Source: Lachnospiraceae bacterium (lineage in GTDB: Bacteria; Bacillota; Clostridia; Lachnospirales; Lachnospiraceae). Taken from it: 64,000 nucleotides of DNA. The notes under the pieces were generated by a model. The model was given only the letters and a program-made list of their open reading frames with translations. It ran no database searches and was not told the DNA's origin. Below are positions 16,346 to 25,445 of the stretch, in pieces; positions within the stretch are counted from its first letter, which is position 1; each line of letters starts with the position of its first letter. Both the position numbers and the translations under genes were made by a program. Location: positions 1 through 64,000 of the forward strand of contig JAFYCS010000003.1 of NCBI GenBank assembly GCA_017539565.1. The letters are read 5' to 3'.

Positions 16346-16810
16346 TTACTGTACTACGATTGCGTAACCGCTGGGGCTCTTTGATCCTCTTGAGTCAGAA
16401 CCTGCTACCCAAACAGATACCTTGTTGTTACCAACGATCTGGAAAGAGATGTTAGTAGCGTTGGTGCTCTTAAGACGTGCATCTACTGCTGAACCAGCGG
16501 TCTCACCAAGGATCTCAAGTGCTGCAGAAGCGATGGGAGTAGAAGCGGTGTTAGTCAGAGTAGAAACGCCCTTAGCGCCTGACTGCAGAGTAGTGAACTC
16601 AGTGTTGTAAGCGCTGTTGTTAACAACTTCGGGATCCATCATAGCGGTAAGGATTGCTGTGTGAACACTGTCAGCTGCCTGGGTGTCTGCGGAAACCTTG
16701 CTCTTCTCAATGTACTTGATCAGCTGGGGTGCCATAACACCTACCAGGATTGCCATGATGGCAATAACGATGATCAGCTCAACCAGTGAAAAACCTTTGT
16801 TACTCTTCAT
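16346..16810 (-). CDS. pilA: major type IV pilin
   Basis: Structural subunit of the pilus. ATG 16810 is chosen: GGAGG is eight bases upstream and the product then begins MKSNKG/FSLVELIIVIAIMAILVGVMAPQL, a standard class III leader with Phe at +1 and Glu at +5. The mature protein is about 148 residues, the size of a compact Gram-positive type IVa pilin, with an Ala/Ser/Thr/Asn-rich globular part ending SPSGYAIVVQ. There are no cysteines. Ser/Thr-rich surface stretches (NTASTPIASAA, KSTNATN) could accept O-linked modification, but that is inference. It has its own promoter and terminator, as expected for the most abundant pilin, and lies after pilT-pilB-pilC and two membrane-enzyme genes. Confidence 0.95.
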   Translation of the reverse strand: MKSNKGFSLVELIIVIAIMAILVGVMAPQLIKYIEKSKVSADTQAADSVHTAILTAMMDPEVVNNSAYNTEFTTLQSGAKGVSTLTNTASTPIASAALEILGETAGSAVDARLKSTNATNISFQIVGNNKVSVWVAGSDSRGSKSPSGYAIVVQ

Positions 16811-16882
16811 TTCTTTTTCCTCCTTTTGGAATTTGATTTGTTTTTTCCGGAGCTCTTTTGCTCCCTGTTTGATTGTAAGCTC

Positions 16883-16910
16883 ATTATACACCGCTCATGT
16901 TTTATTACAA
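16883..16910 (-). promoter_or_regulatory. major pilin promoter
   Basis: Minus-strand TTGTAA (16905-16910), 16-base spacer, TATAAT (16883-16888). The leader of about 66 bases holds a GGAGC/GCTCC hairpin before the ribosome site. It separates pilin expression from the upstream operon. Confidence 0.75.
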
Positions 16911-16923
16911 GTCCGTTGATAAC

Positions 16924-19548
16924 CTATTTTTCATGGTTCATGTTTTTTTTGATCACCACATAAAATGACATAAAAATCATCAATATTATTCCTGCTGCAG
17001 ACAGTATCATTCCCCATTTCCGGCCGGGAACCACGTATTTCAGGCTTATCTCATGTTCCCCCGGAGCTAATCGCAAGGCCATGAAACAACTGTCGATCAC
17101 AGGTATAACCTCAAGAGGATCGCCGTCTGCATAGACTTTCCAGCCTTTATCATAGGGTATGCTCATAAACAAAAGCGGTCTTTCCTGTGTTGCACTTACC
17201 GATGCTTTTATATATGTTTCATCCCACTCTGCGGTACTCCACGCCCCCTGCGACAGTGTTTTATAAGCTTTTTCAATCGCATCTTCCTCCTGATAATAAA
17301 AGTATTGATCCATATAATCAAAGCTCTTATCAGGATCTTCATAATCTGCAAGGCTTATAACAAAAGCGTTTCCGTCCCGGCTCATCTCCATGATGGAATT
17401 ATCTATGACCGCATTAAAATGGCTTGTATCGCCCTTTCTGTCATCCACGGAAAACAGCGCTATCTCCGTTGCCATCTTCAGTCCCGTGATAGTTTCTGTT
17501 TTATCTCCCATATACGGAAATACATTAAAAAACGCGTATGCATGGCGGTATCCGGCTTCAGGAATGCCAAAAAGCAGATCTCCGCTCTGTCCGGGATAAA
17601 GATTACGTATACTGTATCCGTTGTCATACTGCTGATATGTCAGCATATTCTCCTCATATCCGAACACATCGGCTCTTGTATACGCTCTTACTTCTTCGCC
17701 GCACATGGCACTTACCACAGCGTTCTGATATTCAAACGGATCACCGTTATACGCTATATCCTCAAGCAGATCCTCCGAACACATATATCCCAAAGGCAGC
17801 GCATATTCATAGCTTTCAAACACGCCCCCATCATCTCCCTGCGTATCATTAAGCTGTCCCCTGTAGCGCACCCCCAGCAGCATATCGCTCAGATCGGTCG
17901 CTCCGGCCTGGGAATAAAGCACTTCATCGGCACGATCCCCCATTTTCTTCATAAACCTGTTTACCGCAGAATAATTTGATGAGGCAAACTGTCCGATGCC
18001 CATATATCCATACCTGGCATTCTGATTATTCCCGGGATATGCTGCCGCAAAAGCCCTGTACACTTCTTTATCGGAACGCCTTGCCTCATCACAGCGGGCT
18101 TTAAAGAGCTCCATCTGGCTTTCCATTTTCCTGATCCACGCTCCTTCCAAAAGCCCCTGTTCTTTAACATTTAAATACGCCTGTCCGCCCAGTTCTATAA
18201 ATATCAGGGCATAAGCCAGAAGCGTTGCGTTTTTGTCATTAGCGGCAGCAAAGATCATATAAAATACTGCCCCCCACAGAGGGATCAGGATCAGATTAGA
18301 AAGCAGTGCGATCCCCACACCTTTGCCGTCTGCATATTCTCCCATATTATCATGAAAAAGTATAACGGATAAGGCTGTAAGCAGTACTATAACGATCAAC
18401 AGGATAAACCTGGATCTGTTCTCTTTTTTTATCTCTATCCGGCAGCTTATCAGACATCTTGCCGAAATGACCAACATCAGAAAAACATACAAAAACGCAT
18501 ATCTTACAGTAAAACCGTCAGGTCTGTTAAATGCATGCAGAAAGAAATATACGGGATCAGCATACAGACTGACAAACAATCCGGCCAACGCCGCCCCCAT
18601 TATGATACGTTCCTTTTTTCCAGCTTTAGGCGTCATGAAATACAGCGGAAGAAGGATAAGCACCGGCAATCCGCAATAAAGAAACGGGATGTCCGTCTTC
18701 AGTGAAGTAGGCCGCGCATGACACATACTGTAAAACACTTCAAAAAGATGTATCTTTTCATGTACCATAACCGTATCGTATCCCAGCGAATCCCTGAAAA
18801 AAGCGAGCGCCGGCAGCAATACACACATACTCATCAACACCGCACACACCACACTCAAAAAATAGCTGACTATCAGTTTTACATTCGCCGAAATAAATCT
18901 TTTTCCGTCTCTTAAATACAGGATGACAAGCAATGATACCGCCGAAAACAAACCTATAAGGAAACCGCAGTAGAACTGTATGATAAAGCTAAGCGCATAT
19001 GCTATGGCCAGTCCGGTAAAGCGTCCTTTTTTGATAAAGATCATCAGAAAAGTCATTACTAACGGCAGCAGATAAAGCCCATCCATAAGATTTGATGAAA
19101 GCATATATTCCAGCTGGAAACCGCAGAATGCGTAACAAAGCGAAAAAAGACAGGTCCATTTACTCTTCCATTCCATCCCGCACAGGATAAACATATGGAA
19201 CAGAGCTGCCGTAAGCCCTATCCTCAGCACTATCCCGACCATTGTTGCCGTATAAACATCCGGAATGATGATATATAAAAGAGTCATGGGACTGTATGCA
19301 CAGAATGCGAATAACAGCGCCGTATTCTGCCCCAGAGAAGTATCCCAGGAATAAAAGATGTTTTTACCGTTCCTGATCTTATCCGCTAAAAGCGCAGATA
19401 TTGATGCCATCTGATCCATTGTATCAGTGTTCCAGGCAACAGCTCCGCCGCCAAGAAGACCGCAAAGAGCGAAGGCCGTCAGGGCGAGAAATACCGCAAA
19501 AATAAAACTCAGCGCTATCCCCCACTTACCCTCTAACGCCCGGGTCAT
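16924..19548 (-). CDS. YfhO-like GT-C membrane glycosyltransferase, third copy
   Basis: Third YfhO-type protein, 874 residues from ATG 19548, whose ATGA overlaps the stop of the fusion gene upstream; an in-frame ATG at 19575 with GGAG nearby is possible. It has the same layout as the two rightward copies: helices to ~residue 460, an acidic motif in the first loop (TDTMDQM, ~residue 47), the phrases YGYMGIGQFASSNY and DLSDMLLGVRYRG, then PLLFMSIPYDKGWKVYADG and a final helix. It is more diverged than the other two are from each other. It is coupled to the YidC-like/sulfatase gene and sits immediately before the pilin, so pilin or envelope glycosylation is a fair guess. Confidence 0.84.
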   Translation of the reverse strand: MTRALEGKWGIALSFIFAVFLALTAFALCGLLGGGAVAWNTDTMDQMASISALLADKIRNGKNIFYSWDTSLGQNTALLFAFCAYSPMTLLYIIIPDVYTATMVGIVLRIGLTAALFHMFILCGMEWKSKWTCLFSLCYAFCGFQLEYMLSSNLMDGLYLLPLVMTFLMIFIKKGRFTGLAIAYALSFIIQFYCGFLIGLFSAVSLLVILYLRDGKRFISANVKLIVSYFLSVVCAVLMSMCVLLPALAFFRDSLGYDTVMVHEKIHLFEVFYSMCHARPTSLKTDIPFLYCGLPVLILLPLYFMTPKAGKKERIIMGAALAGLFVSLYADPVYFFLHAFNRPDGFTVRYAFLYVFLMLVISARCLISCRIEIKKENRSRFILLIVIVLLTALSVILFHDNMGEYADGKGVGIALLSNLILIPLWGAVFYMIFAAANDKNATLLAYALIFIELGGQAYLNVKEQGLLEGAWIRKMESQMELFKARCDEARRSDKEVYRAFAAAYPGNNQNARYGYMGIGQFASSNYSAVNRFMKKMGDRADEVLYSQAGATDLSDMLLGVRYRGQLNDTQGDDGGVFESYEYALPLGYMCSEDLLEDIAYNGDPFEYQNAVVSAMCGEEVRAYTRADVFGYEENMLTYQQYDNGYSIRNLYPGQSGDLLFGIPEAGYRHAYAFFNVFPYMGDKTETITGLKMATEIALFSVDDRKGDTSHFNAVIDNSIMEMSRDGNAFVISLADYEDPDKSFDYMDQYFYYQEEDAIEKAYKTLSQGAWSTAEWDETYIKASVSATQERPLLFMSIPYDKGWKVYADGDPLEVIPVIDSCFMALRLAPGEHEISLKYVVPGRKWGMILSAAGIILMIFMSFYVVIKKNMNHEK

Positions 19549-22289
19549 CTGCTCGTTTCGCCTCTTTCCTTCCATATGCTCCAATTATCCTCATCAAAAA
19601 TACTGTCATGCACCGAATACCACGGAGCATCGGATGTATCAAATACATGCTTATCCATAGGGATATAATCTACTCCGTCATGTCCGAAGGTTGCCGTAAC
19701 ATGCAATACGCCCTGTTTTTCGCTGTTTTCTATCACCTTACCGGTAAACGGGTTGACCGGCTCATCAACCACGCCTTCCAGCGCAAGTATCGGAACATCC
19801 GCATCCGTCATAAACTCGTCGCTTACACTCCATCCCGTCGCCCCAAAATCTTTTACCATCAGCAACGGGTTAAATAATGTCAGATCAAGGCTTCCGTTAA
19901 ACATCTGAAAATCCTCAAACTGTTTCAGATCCGCTCCGTGGTCGGAAACCAGTATTATCCTGGTATTATCATATACTCCCTGATCCCTGAGGTAATCAAA
20001 ATAATCAGCCAGCTTAAGCATTGCCGCCATATCGATCTTATAATGCATTTCCTGATAAGTCGTTGTAAATACCAGGCTTTCACCTTTATCGTTTATGCGC
20101 GACATTCCCATGTACTCTGAATTATCCACTACTGCAACCGGAACATAATCCGGAAGCTGCAGATCCGCCAGTTCGTGTGTGGTATTGTTCGCCATAATGA
20201 TTGCTTTTCCGCGTCCGTCATCCGTGATCTGTGTTATCTCGGGCATCTTTTCGAGCACTTTATACGGCGCTGTAAATGAAGGATATACATCATGTTCCCT
20301 GCCCATAACCGACTGATAGTTTCCTCTGTCATAAAGCTGTCTTGAAAAGCATGACGGCATAACATCAAAAACACTGTAAAGAACGAACATCCTGCCCTGC
20401 AGGACCTGTCTTATCTTTTCGTTTATGTCATCATTTCCGAAACGTCCTTCCAGATATATTCCCTGAACATTTTCATATCTGTCAAAAATACTCATATCTG
20501 AGGGAATGGTATATCCGGCAAATGGCAGATCGGCCACGACAACATCCATATCATTCCGGCCAAAAAGAACCGGCATGACTGACAATGCTTCATTTTGTTT
20601 ATCGACCAGCAATTCATCATCCCTCTCGTTTATATGCTCCGGTATATATTCATACCCTCCGAATAAAGGTCCGGATGCATACAGCGTTTTAAATGCAAAT
20701 GAAAGACAGTCCGGATAATAGGTAAAGCCGTCAAATGCCTGTTTCAGTTCCGGCTTTTCCTCAAAGATCCAGGGCATATATGAGGATATCGCACGATCGA
20801 GCATGATCACGATAACATTTTTCTCATTTCTATCAAGTGAAAGAAGCTTATCGTCTTCTTCCGGATCTGTCCGCTTCTCTTCCGCCAGTTTATTTTCAGC
20901 CGAATCAAATTCCGCTCTGATCCTGACAAAATTATACACAGACATTACAAGTGCTGCCACCAGTACGATATTTACACAGCCTCTCATAATACCCGGCAGA
21001 TACTTTAAAAGCATTAATACCACAGCCGCGACTACCGCCACTATAGCCAGGTTTAAGATAACCGCCTGCGCCGAAGGCATGGGCTCGATATCAAATACCA
21101 GATATTTGTTGATCATTCCGTATCTGCCGGAATTCAAGAAATGGTCGGCCACAAAGATAAAAAGGATCATCGTTCCCAGTGCATAGATGCTTTTTCTTTT
21201 TTCTCCGGCAAAGGCAAATATCACACTTCCCCAGAATATAAATAAACCGGAATAAATAAGTATGCATTGTACACAATAACCCAGGGCATCTGTATCCTCA
21301 AAGACACTGACAAAATCCCAGGGGGCTGCCCCGATCACTCCCAGCGGAATGAACATTCCCATAAATACGGCAAGTGCCGCCAAAAGAGGCAGGATCTGCT
21401 TCATCCCCGGCTGCTGTTTTACAAAAAGATCACCAAAACTGAAATCTGTCTTTTTGATAAGAAGGCTGCCAAGATATATGATCAGCGGAGAACATACCAG
21501 CAGCAGATAATTATTATATCCGGTCAGCCAGTCGCTCTTCTCCAGCGCTATTGCGTCATGGTAGATATATAATATCGGCAGCATGCTGAGACATGCCGTT
21601 ATAAACAGTTTTTTATTCTGGATATGATTTTTATACAAGTTCTTACCCAGAGAGAACAGATTGTTAAGTATCCAGTATAATACCAGGCCCGACGGGCTGT
21701 GATAAAGCAGGATCAGGAAAACTATGGCAACTGCATACGGCTGGATAAGTTTTTTAAACTTTCCGGGTCCCTTTTCATACGCAAAAGCCGAAATGAAATT
21801 AATAAGCGTCATCAGTATAGGCAAAAGATTGATCCTTGCGTTTCCTATCGCCAAAAGGCCATCCTCCGTGGCCAGATCGCTTATCATCCACGCTCCCACT
21901 CGCTGCAGTATACGCAGGGATGAGATATAATTATATGCCGCCATAAAAAAGGGGATCTGCAGGAGCAGTGACAAAGAACCTCTTAATGCCATGATCGGAT
22001 GATAGTTTTTCAAGCGGTAATAACGCTGAAGTATCATGCTCCTCTCATCACCGGTAAAGCTCTTTTGGATATGCTGCTTCCAGGCAGCCATTTCATCCTG
22101 CCTTTTTTTCTCCTCGGCTGCCTGTTTTTCGGCAACATTATATAAAGGCAGTGTAAGCACATTAACAGCAGCACTTAAAACGACAAGTGTTATAACTGCC
22201 TCACTGAACACCTCATATGTACGATATGTGATAATGTCCATCAGATACTCGATGGGCATTATTATCAGATTATAAAGAAATGAACCCAT
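19545..22289 (-). CDS. YidC/Oxa1-like domain fused to a sulfatase/LtaS-like domain
   Basis: A 914-residue membrane protein. Residues ~25-220 match the YidC/Oxa1 fold (FSEAVITLVVLSAAVNVLTL, later LLQIPFFMAAYNYI and SPSGLVLYWILNNLFSL). The groove Arg that precedes the PL motif in insertases is Asn here, so insertase activity is doubtful. Residues ~230-470 add further helices. From ~488 an alkaline-phosphatase-superfamily domain runs outside the membrane: NVIVIMLDRA (first metal Asp) and LVSDHGADL (~781, Asp-His metal site). A Thr in AFKTLYASG could be the nucleophile, as in LtaS and phosphoethanolamine transferases. Likely a phospho-group transferase or hydrolase acting on a surface polymer or protein; the substrate is unknown. 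It lies between pilC and a YfhO-like gene. Confidence 0.82.
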   Translation of the reverse strand: MGSFLYNLIIMPIEYLMDIITYRTYEVFSEAVITLVVLSAAVNVLTLPLYNVAEKQAAEEKKRQDEMAAWKQHIQKSFTGDERSMILQRYYRLKNYHPIMALRGSLSLLLQIPFFMAAYNYISSLRILQRVGAWMISDLATEDGLLAIGNARINLLPILMTLINFISAFAYEKGPGKFKKLIQPYAVAIVFLILLYHSPSGLVLYWILNNLFSLGKNLYKNHIQNKKLFITACLSMLPILYIYHDAIALEKSDWLTGYNNYLLLVCSPLIIYLGSLLIKKTDFSFGDLFVKQQPGMKQILPLLAALAVFMGMFIPLGVIGAAPWDFVSVFEDTDALGYCVQCILIYSGLFIFWGSVIFAFAGEKRKSIYALGTMILFIFVADHFLNSGRYGMINKYLVFDIEPMPSAQAVILNLAIVAVVAAVVLMLLKYLPGIMRGCVNIVLVAALVMSVYNFVRIRAEFDSAENKLAEEKRTDPEEDDKLLSLDRNEKNVIVIMLDRAISSYMPWIFEEKPELKQAFDGFTYYPDCLSFAFKTLYASGPLFGGYEYIPEHINERDDELLVDKQNEALSVMPVLFGRNDMDVVVADLPFAGYTIPSDMSIFDRYENVQGIYLEGRFGNDDINEKIRQVLQGRMFVLYSVFDVMPSCFSRQLYDRGNYQSVMGREHDVYPSFTAPYKVLEKMPEITQITDDGRGKAIIMANNTTHELADLQLPDYVPVAVVDNSEYMGMSRINDKGESLVFTTTYQEMHYKIDMAAMLKLADYFDYLRDQGVYDNTRIILVSDHGADLKQFEDFQMFNGSLDLTLFNPLLMVKDFGATGWSVSDEFMTDADVPILALEGVVDEPVNPFTGKVIENSEKQGVLHVTATFGHDGVDYIPMDKHVFDTSDAPWYSVHDSIFDEDNWSIWKERGETSR

Positions 22290-22311
22290 TATTACCCTGC
22301 GTAAATCTTAA

Positions 22312-22343
22312 GAGGACGACCCCGGCAAAGCAGGATCGTCCTC
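22312..22343 (-). promoter_or_regulatory. intergenic 11-pair hairpin after pilC
   Basis: Arms 22312-22322 and 22333-22343 pair over 11 positions on the minus strand (one G-U) around a 10-base loop. It is followed only by TTAAGATTT, so termination would be partial. It could set the ratio between pilus-machine and downstream membrane-enzyme expression. Confidence 0.65.
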
Positions 22344-22366
22344 ATAATCATCCTTCTGTGTATTGT

Positions 22367-23578
22367 TTATGACAATGCATCGTACAGTGTGAACATAGGG
22401 CTTAATATTGCCAATACCAGGAAACCGACTACAACTGCCATAACAACTATGATAGCAGGTTCCAGAATTGTCATCATCTGCTCTGTTGCCAGCTGAACAT
22501 CGTCCTCATAATAGTTTGCAACGTTCTCGAGCATCGCCTCGATATTACCTGTTTCCTCACCGATTGCCACCATATGAACGACCATGGCCGGGAACAGACC
22601 GCAGCTCTGAAGAGGTCTTGACAGAGGCACACCACGGAGCACCTGATCCTTTGCTTCCTTCATTGCTCTCTTATAAAGCATATTCTCCATGGAACGTCCT
22701 GTGATCTCAATAGCATCGACCATGGGAACACCGGCTCCAAGAAGTGTACAAAGTGTACGGCCCAGTCTTGCACAGGCACTCTTGGTCTTAACGGGTCCCA
22801 GAACAGGAATCTTAAGTGCAAGTGCTGAGGTAACTTCTTTTCCTGCATCCGTTGAAGCATAGGCTTTAAAGCCGAATATCAGACCGACTATCAATATAAG
22901 CAACAGCCACCACCAGGCGACGAAGAAGTCGGAAATATGTATGACCGCCATCGTGAGAGCAGGCATTTCAACATCCAGATCGGCAAACATGTTCATGAAT
23001 GAAGGTATAACCTTTACCATGACGATAAAGATAACACCGATCATAACAACTATCAGTATGATAGGATAGGTAACAGCCTTCTTAACAGCCTGTTCCAGAG
23101 CCGCTTCCTTTTCGAACTGTATAGCCATACGTTCGAAGGATTTTTCAAGCGAACCTGAAGCTTCACCGGCTTCAACCATGTTGTTAAGCATTTCAGGGAA
23201 AACACCGCCCTGCTTTCTCATGGAGTTTGCCAGAGTCTCACCTTTTGATATATCCTGATGAACCGCCTTTATAGCAGCACACAGTGCAGGGTTTTCTGTC
23301 TGATCCCCCAGCATCTCAAAGCTGTCAACAACAGGCACACCGGCCGCATTGATCGAATGGAACTGATGACAGAACAATGCAAAATCTCGGGGTGATATTT
23401 TCTTACCCTTGCTGAGGAAATCTATCGGAGTATGAACACCGATCGCTTCCTCACAGCTTACAACCACATTCTTATCCTGTTTGAGCATGGTCATAGCGGC
23501 ATCTCTGGTCTTTGCCTCCAGTATGCCCTTCTTTTCTTTTCCTGCCGGGGTTATGACCCGGTATGCAAATTGCGCCAT
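22367..23578 (-). CDS. pilC: type IV pilus platform protein PilC
   Basis: Polytopic inner-membrane protein of the T2SF family that couples the PilB and PilT motors to pilin insertion and removal. 403 residues with the two repeated cytoplasmic four-helix domains: the first around DFALFCHQFHSINAAGVPVVDSFEM (residues ~65-90), the second around ACARLGRTLCTLLGAGVPMVDAIEI (~265-290), each followed by a GEETGN/GEASGS-type turn and membrane helices. Full length with no missing part. ATG 23578 has AAGGGAG upstream. It follows pilB by 55 bases and belongs to the pilT-pilB-pilC operon. Confidence 0.97.
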   Translation of the reverse strand: MAQFAYRVITPAGKEKKGILEAKTRDAAMTMLKQDKNVVVSCEEAIGVHTPIDFLSKGKKISPRDFALFCHQFHSINAAGVPVVDSFEMLGDQTENPALCAAIKAVHQDISKGETLANSMRKQGGVFPEMLNNMVEAGEASGSLEKSFERMAIQFEKEAALEQAVKKAVTYPIILIVVMIGVIFIVMVKVIPSFMNMFADLDVEMPALTMAVIHISDFFVAWWWLLLILIVGLIFGFKAYASTDAGKEVTSALALKIPVLGPVKTKSACARLGRTLCTLLGAGVPMVDAIEITGRSMENMLYKRAMKEAKDQVLRGVPLSRPLQSCGLFPAMVVHMVAIGEETGNIEAMLENVANYYEDDVQLATEQMMTILEPAIIVVMAVVVGFLVLAILSPMFTLYDALS

Positions 23579-23633
23579 ATTCTCCCTTTCCTTTCTTTAA
23601 TCTAAATCCGTTGACCGCAACGGAAATATCTCA

Positions 23634-25394
23634 TTATGCATAAATAGATGAGGCATCTTCTTCCTCAAGGGTACTGGTATTTGCGGCAGTCTGGGCATCC
23701 ATATCATAAGCCACACGTACCATCTCTGCTATTGATGTAATGCCCTCCACCACATTTCTGGCGCCTGCCATACGCAGGGTATTCATACCTTCAGCAACCG
23801 CAGCCTCCTCTATCTTCTCGGCTGTAACGGTTTCGTGAAGCACACGTCGGATAGACGCGCTTATAGGCATTATCTCATAGATAGCTTTTCGTCCTTTATA
23901 GCCGTTACCGCACTTCTCACATCCTCCGGGTTCATATACCGTAAGGGGCTGCTCCTGCGGCCAGTCAAGAAGGATCTTCTCCTGCTTCGTTGCCTCATGT
24001 CCCACCTTGCATTCCGGGCAAAGACGGCGGACAAGACGCTGAGCTATGATACCTACGACTGCATCACCTATCATGTAAGGCTCAACGCCCATATCTATAA
24101 GACGGGTAACTGATGCGGATGTAGAGTTGGTATGCAATGTACTGATAACCAGGTGACCGGTGATAGACGCCTGGACAGCTATCTGCGCGGTCTCACCGTC
24201 ACGGATCTCACCTATCATGATAATATCGGGGTCCTGACGCAGAATAGAACGCAGTGCAGATGCAAAGGTAAGTCCCGCTTTGACATTTACCTGCACCTGA
24301 TTGATGCCGGCGATATTTGCCTCCACAGGGTCCTCAACAGTTATTATATTAACATCCGGCTTATTAAGCTCATTCAGAACGGTATAACAGGTTGTTGACT
24401 TACCGGAACCGGTAGGTCCGGTAACAAGGATTATACCGTGAGGGTTATTCATGATACCATCCAGACGCGCCTCATCATCAGGATAAAGACCAAGGAATTT
24501 CTTCTCCTGGGTAAGTCCCTGCTTCTTTGTGAGTCGCATGACGGTCTTCTCTCCGTATACGGTAGGAAGGATAGAAACACGGACGTCGAACTCCACGCCA
24601 TCAACGATGTATGTGAGTCGGCCGTCCTGAGGCTTTCTTTTTTCGGAAATATCCAGACCGGATATGATCTTGATACGTGCGGTCATAGCTGCCAGCATGG
24701 CAGGTGCATATTCTGCATCCAGCTGAAGCATACCATCCACACGGCTTCTGATACGAAGACTCTTCTCCATCGGCTCGATATGGATATCGGATGCCCCCTC
24801 ACGAACGCTCTGCTGTATCATACTGCGCACGATCTTAACGATAGGTGCTTCACCAACGCTATCTTCCTCATCCTTATCGTCCTCTTCACCGAATTCGGCT
24901 TTGTGCTGCTCAAGGAATTCATCGGCAGCCTCCATGGTACTGCGCTTACCATATATCTTATCCAGCTGTATCGCAAGTTCCGTCTGAGGTGAATAATGAG
25001 GGATAACTTCCATGCCGGATGCCATCTCGATATCGTCTATGATACTGAGGTTATTAGGCTCCGCCATAGCCACATGGATCGCATTTATATTATCGGGATC
25101 AAAGGCATAAGGCAGTATCTGATGCTTACGTACCAGATCATCGCCTACTACTTCGACAGCTTTGGGATCAAAATGCTTAAGGTCCTCCGCACTGGCGGTG
25201 GGGATTCCCATCGTATTACTAAAGAAATTACTGAAGCTCTCGGATGTCATCAACCCCATAGATATGAGGGTCTCACCTAGCCTTGCCTTTGTGTTCTGCT
25301 GTTCAACCAGAGCAAGTTCCAGCTTATCCTGAGTCAGCAGTCCCGCTTCGACAAGCTGCTCACCTAATCTTTTTTTAGCACCAAATAATGCCAT
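23634..25394 (-). CDS. pilB: pilus extension ATPase PilB
   Basis: Hexameric secretion-superfamily ATPase that powers pilin addition. 586 residues: an N-terminal GspE/PilB domain (RLGEQLVEAGLLTQDKLELA), then the motor core with Walker A GPTGSGKSTT (Lys332), the Asp box and Walker B DIIMIGEIRDGETA, the His box TGHLVISTLHTN, and a tetracysteine zinc site (CPEC and CEKC). Everything expected of an active PilB is present. AGGAGG stands eight bases before ATG 25394. An acidic insert (GEEDDKDEEDS) joins the two domains. Placed between pilT and pilC with short gaps. Confidence 0.97.
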   Translation of the reverse strand: MALFGAKKRLGEQLVEAGLLTQDKLELALVEQQNTKARLGETLISMGLMTSESFSNFFSNTMGIPTASAEDLKHFDPKAVEVVGDDLVRKHQILPYAFDPDNINAIHVAMAEPNNLSIIDDIEMASGMEVIPHYSPQTELAIQLDKIYGKRSTMEAADEFLEQHKAEFGEEDDKDEEDSVGEAPIVKIVRSMIQQSVREGASDIHIEPMEKSLRIRSRVDGMLQLDAEYAPAMLAAMTARIKIISGLDISEKRKPQDGRLTYIVDGVEFDVRVSILPTVYGEKTVMRLTKKQGLTQEKKFLGLYPDDEARLDGIMNNPHGIILVTGPTGSGKSTTCYTVLNELNKPDVNIITVEDPVEANIAGINQVQVNVKAGLTFASALRSILRQDPDIIMIGEIRDGETAQIAVQASITGHLVISTLHTNSTSASVTRLIDMGVEPYMIGDAVVGIIAQRLVRRLCPECKVGHEATKQEKILLDWPQEQPLTVYEPGGCEKCGNGYKGRKAIYEIMPISASIRRVLHETVTAEKIEEAAVAEGMNTLRMAGARNVVEGITSIAEMVRVAYDMDAQTAANTSTLEEEDASSIYA

Positions 25395-25445
25395 TCAACC
25401 GTCCTCCTGCACCATTAGCCTGTTTAGATCGAATAAAAAGACCGT

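Noticed and set aside
17305..17979. 224-codon plus-strand frame inside the third YfhO-like gene
   Set aside because: Antisense to a long conserved coding region; the translation has no recognisable domain and no start signal.
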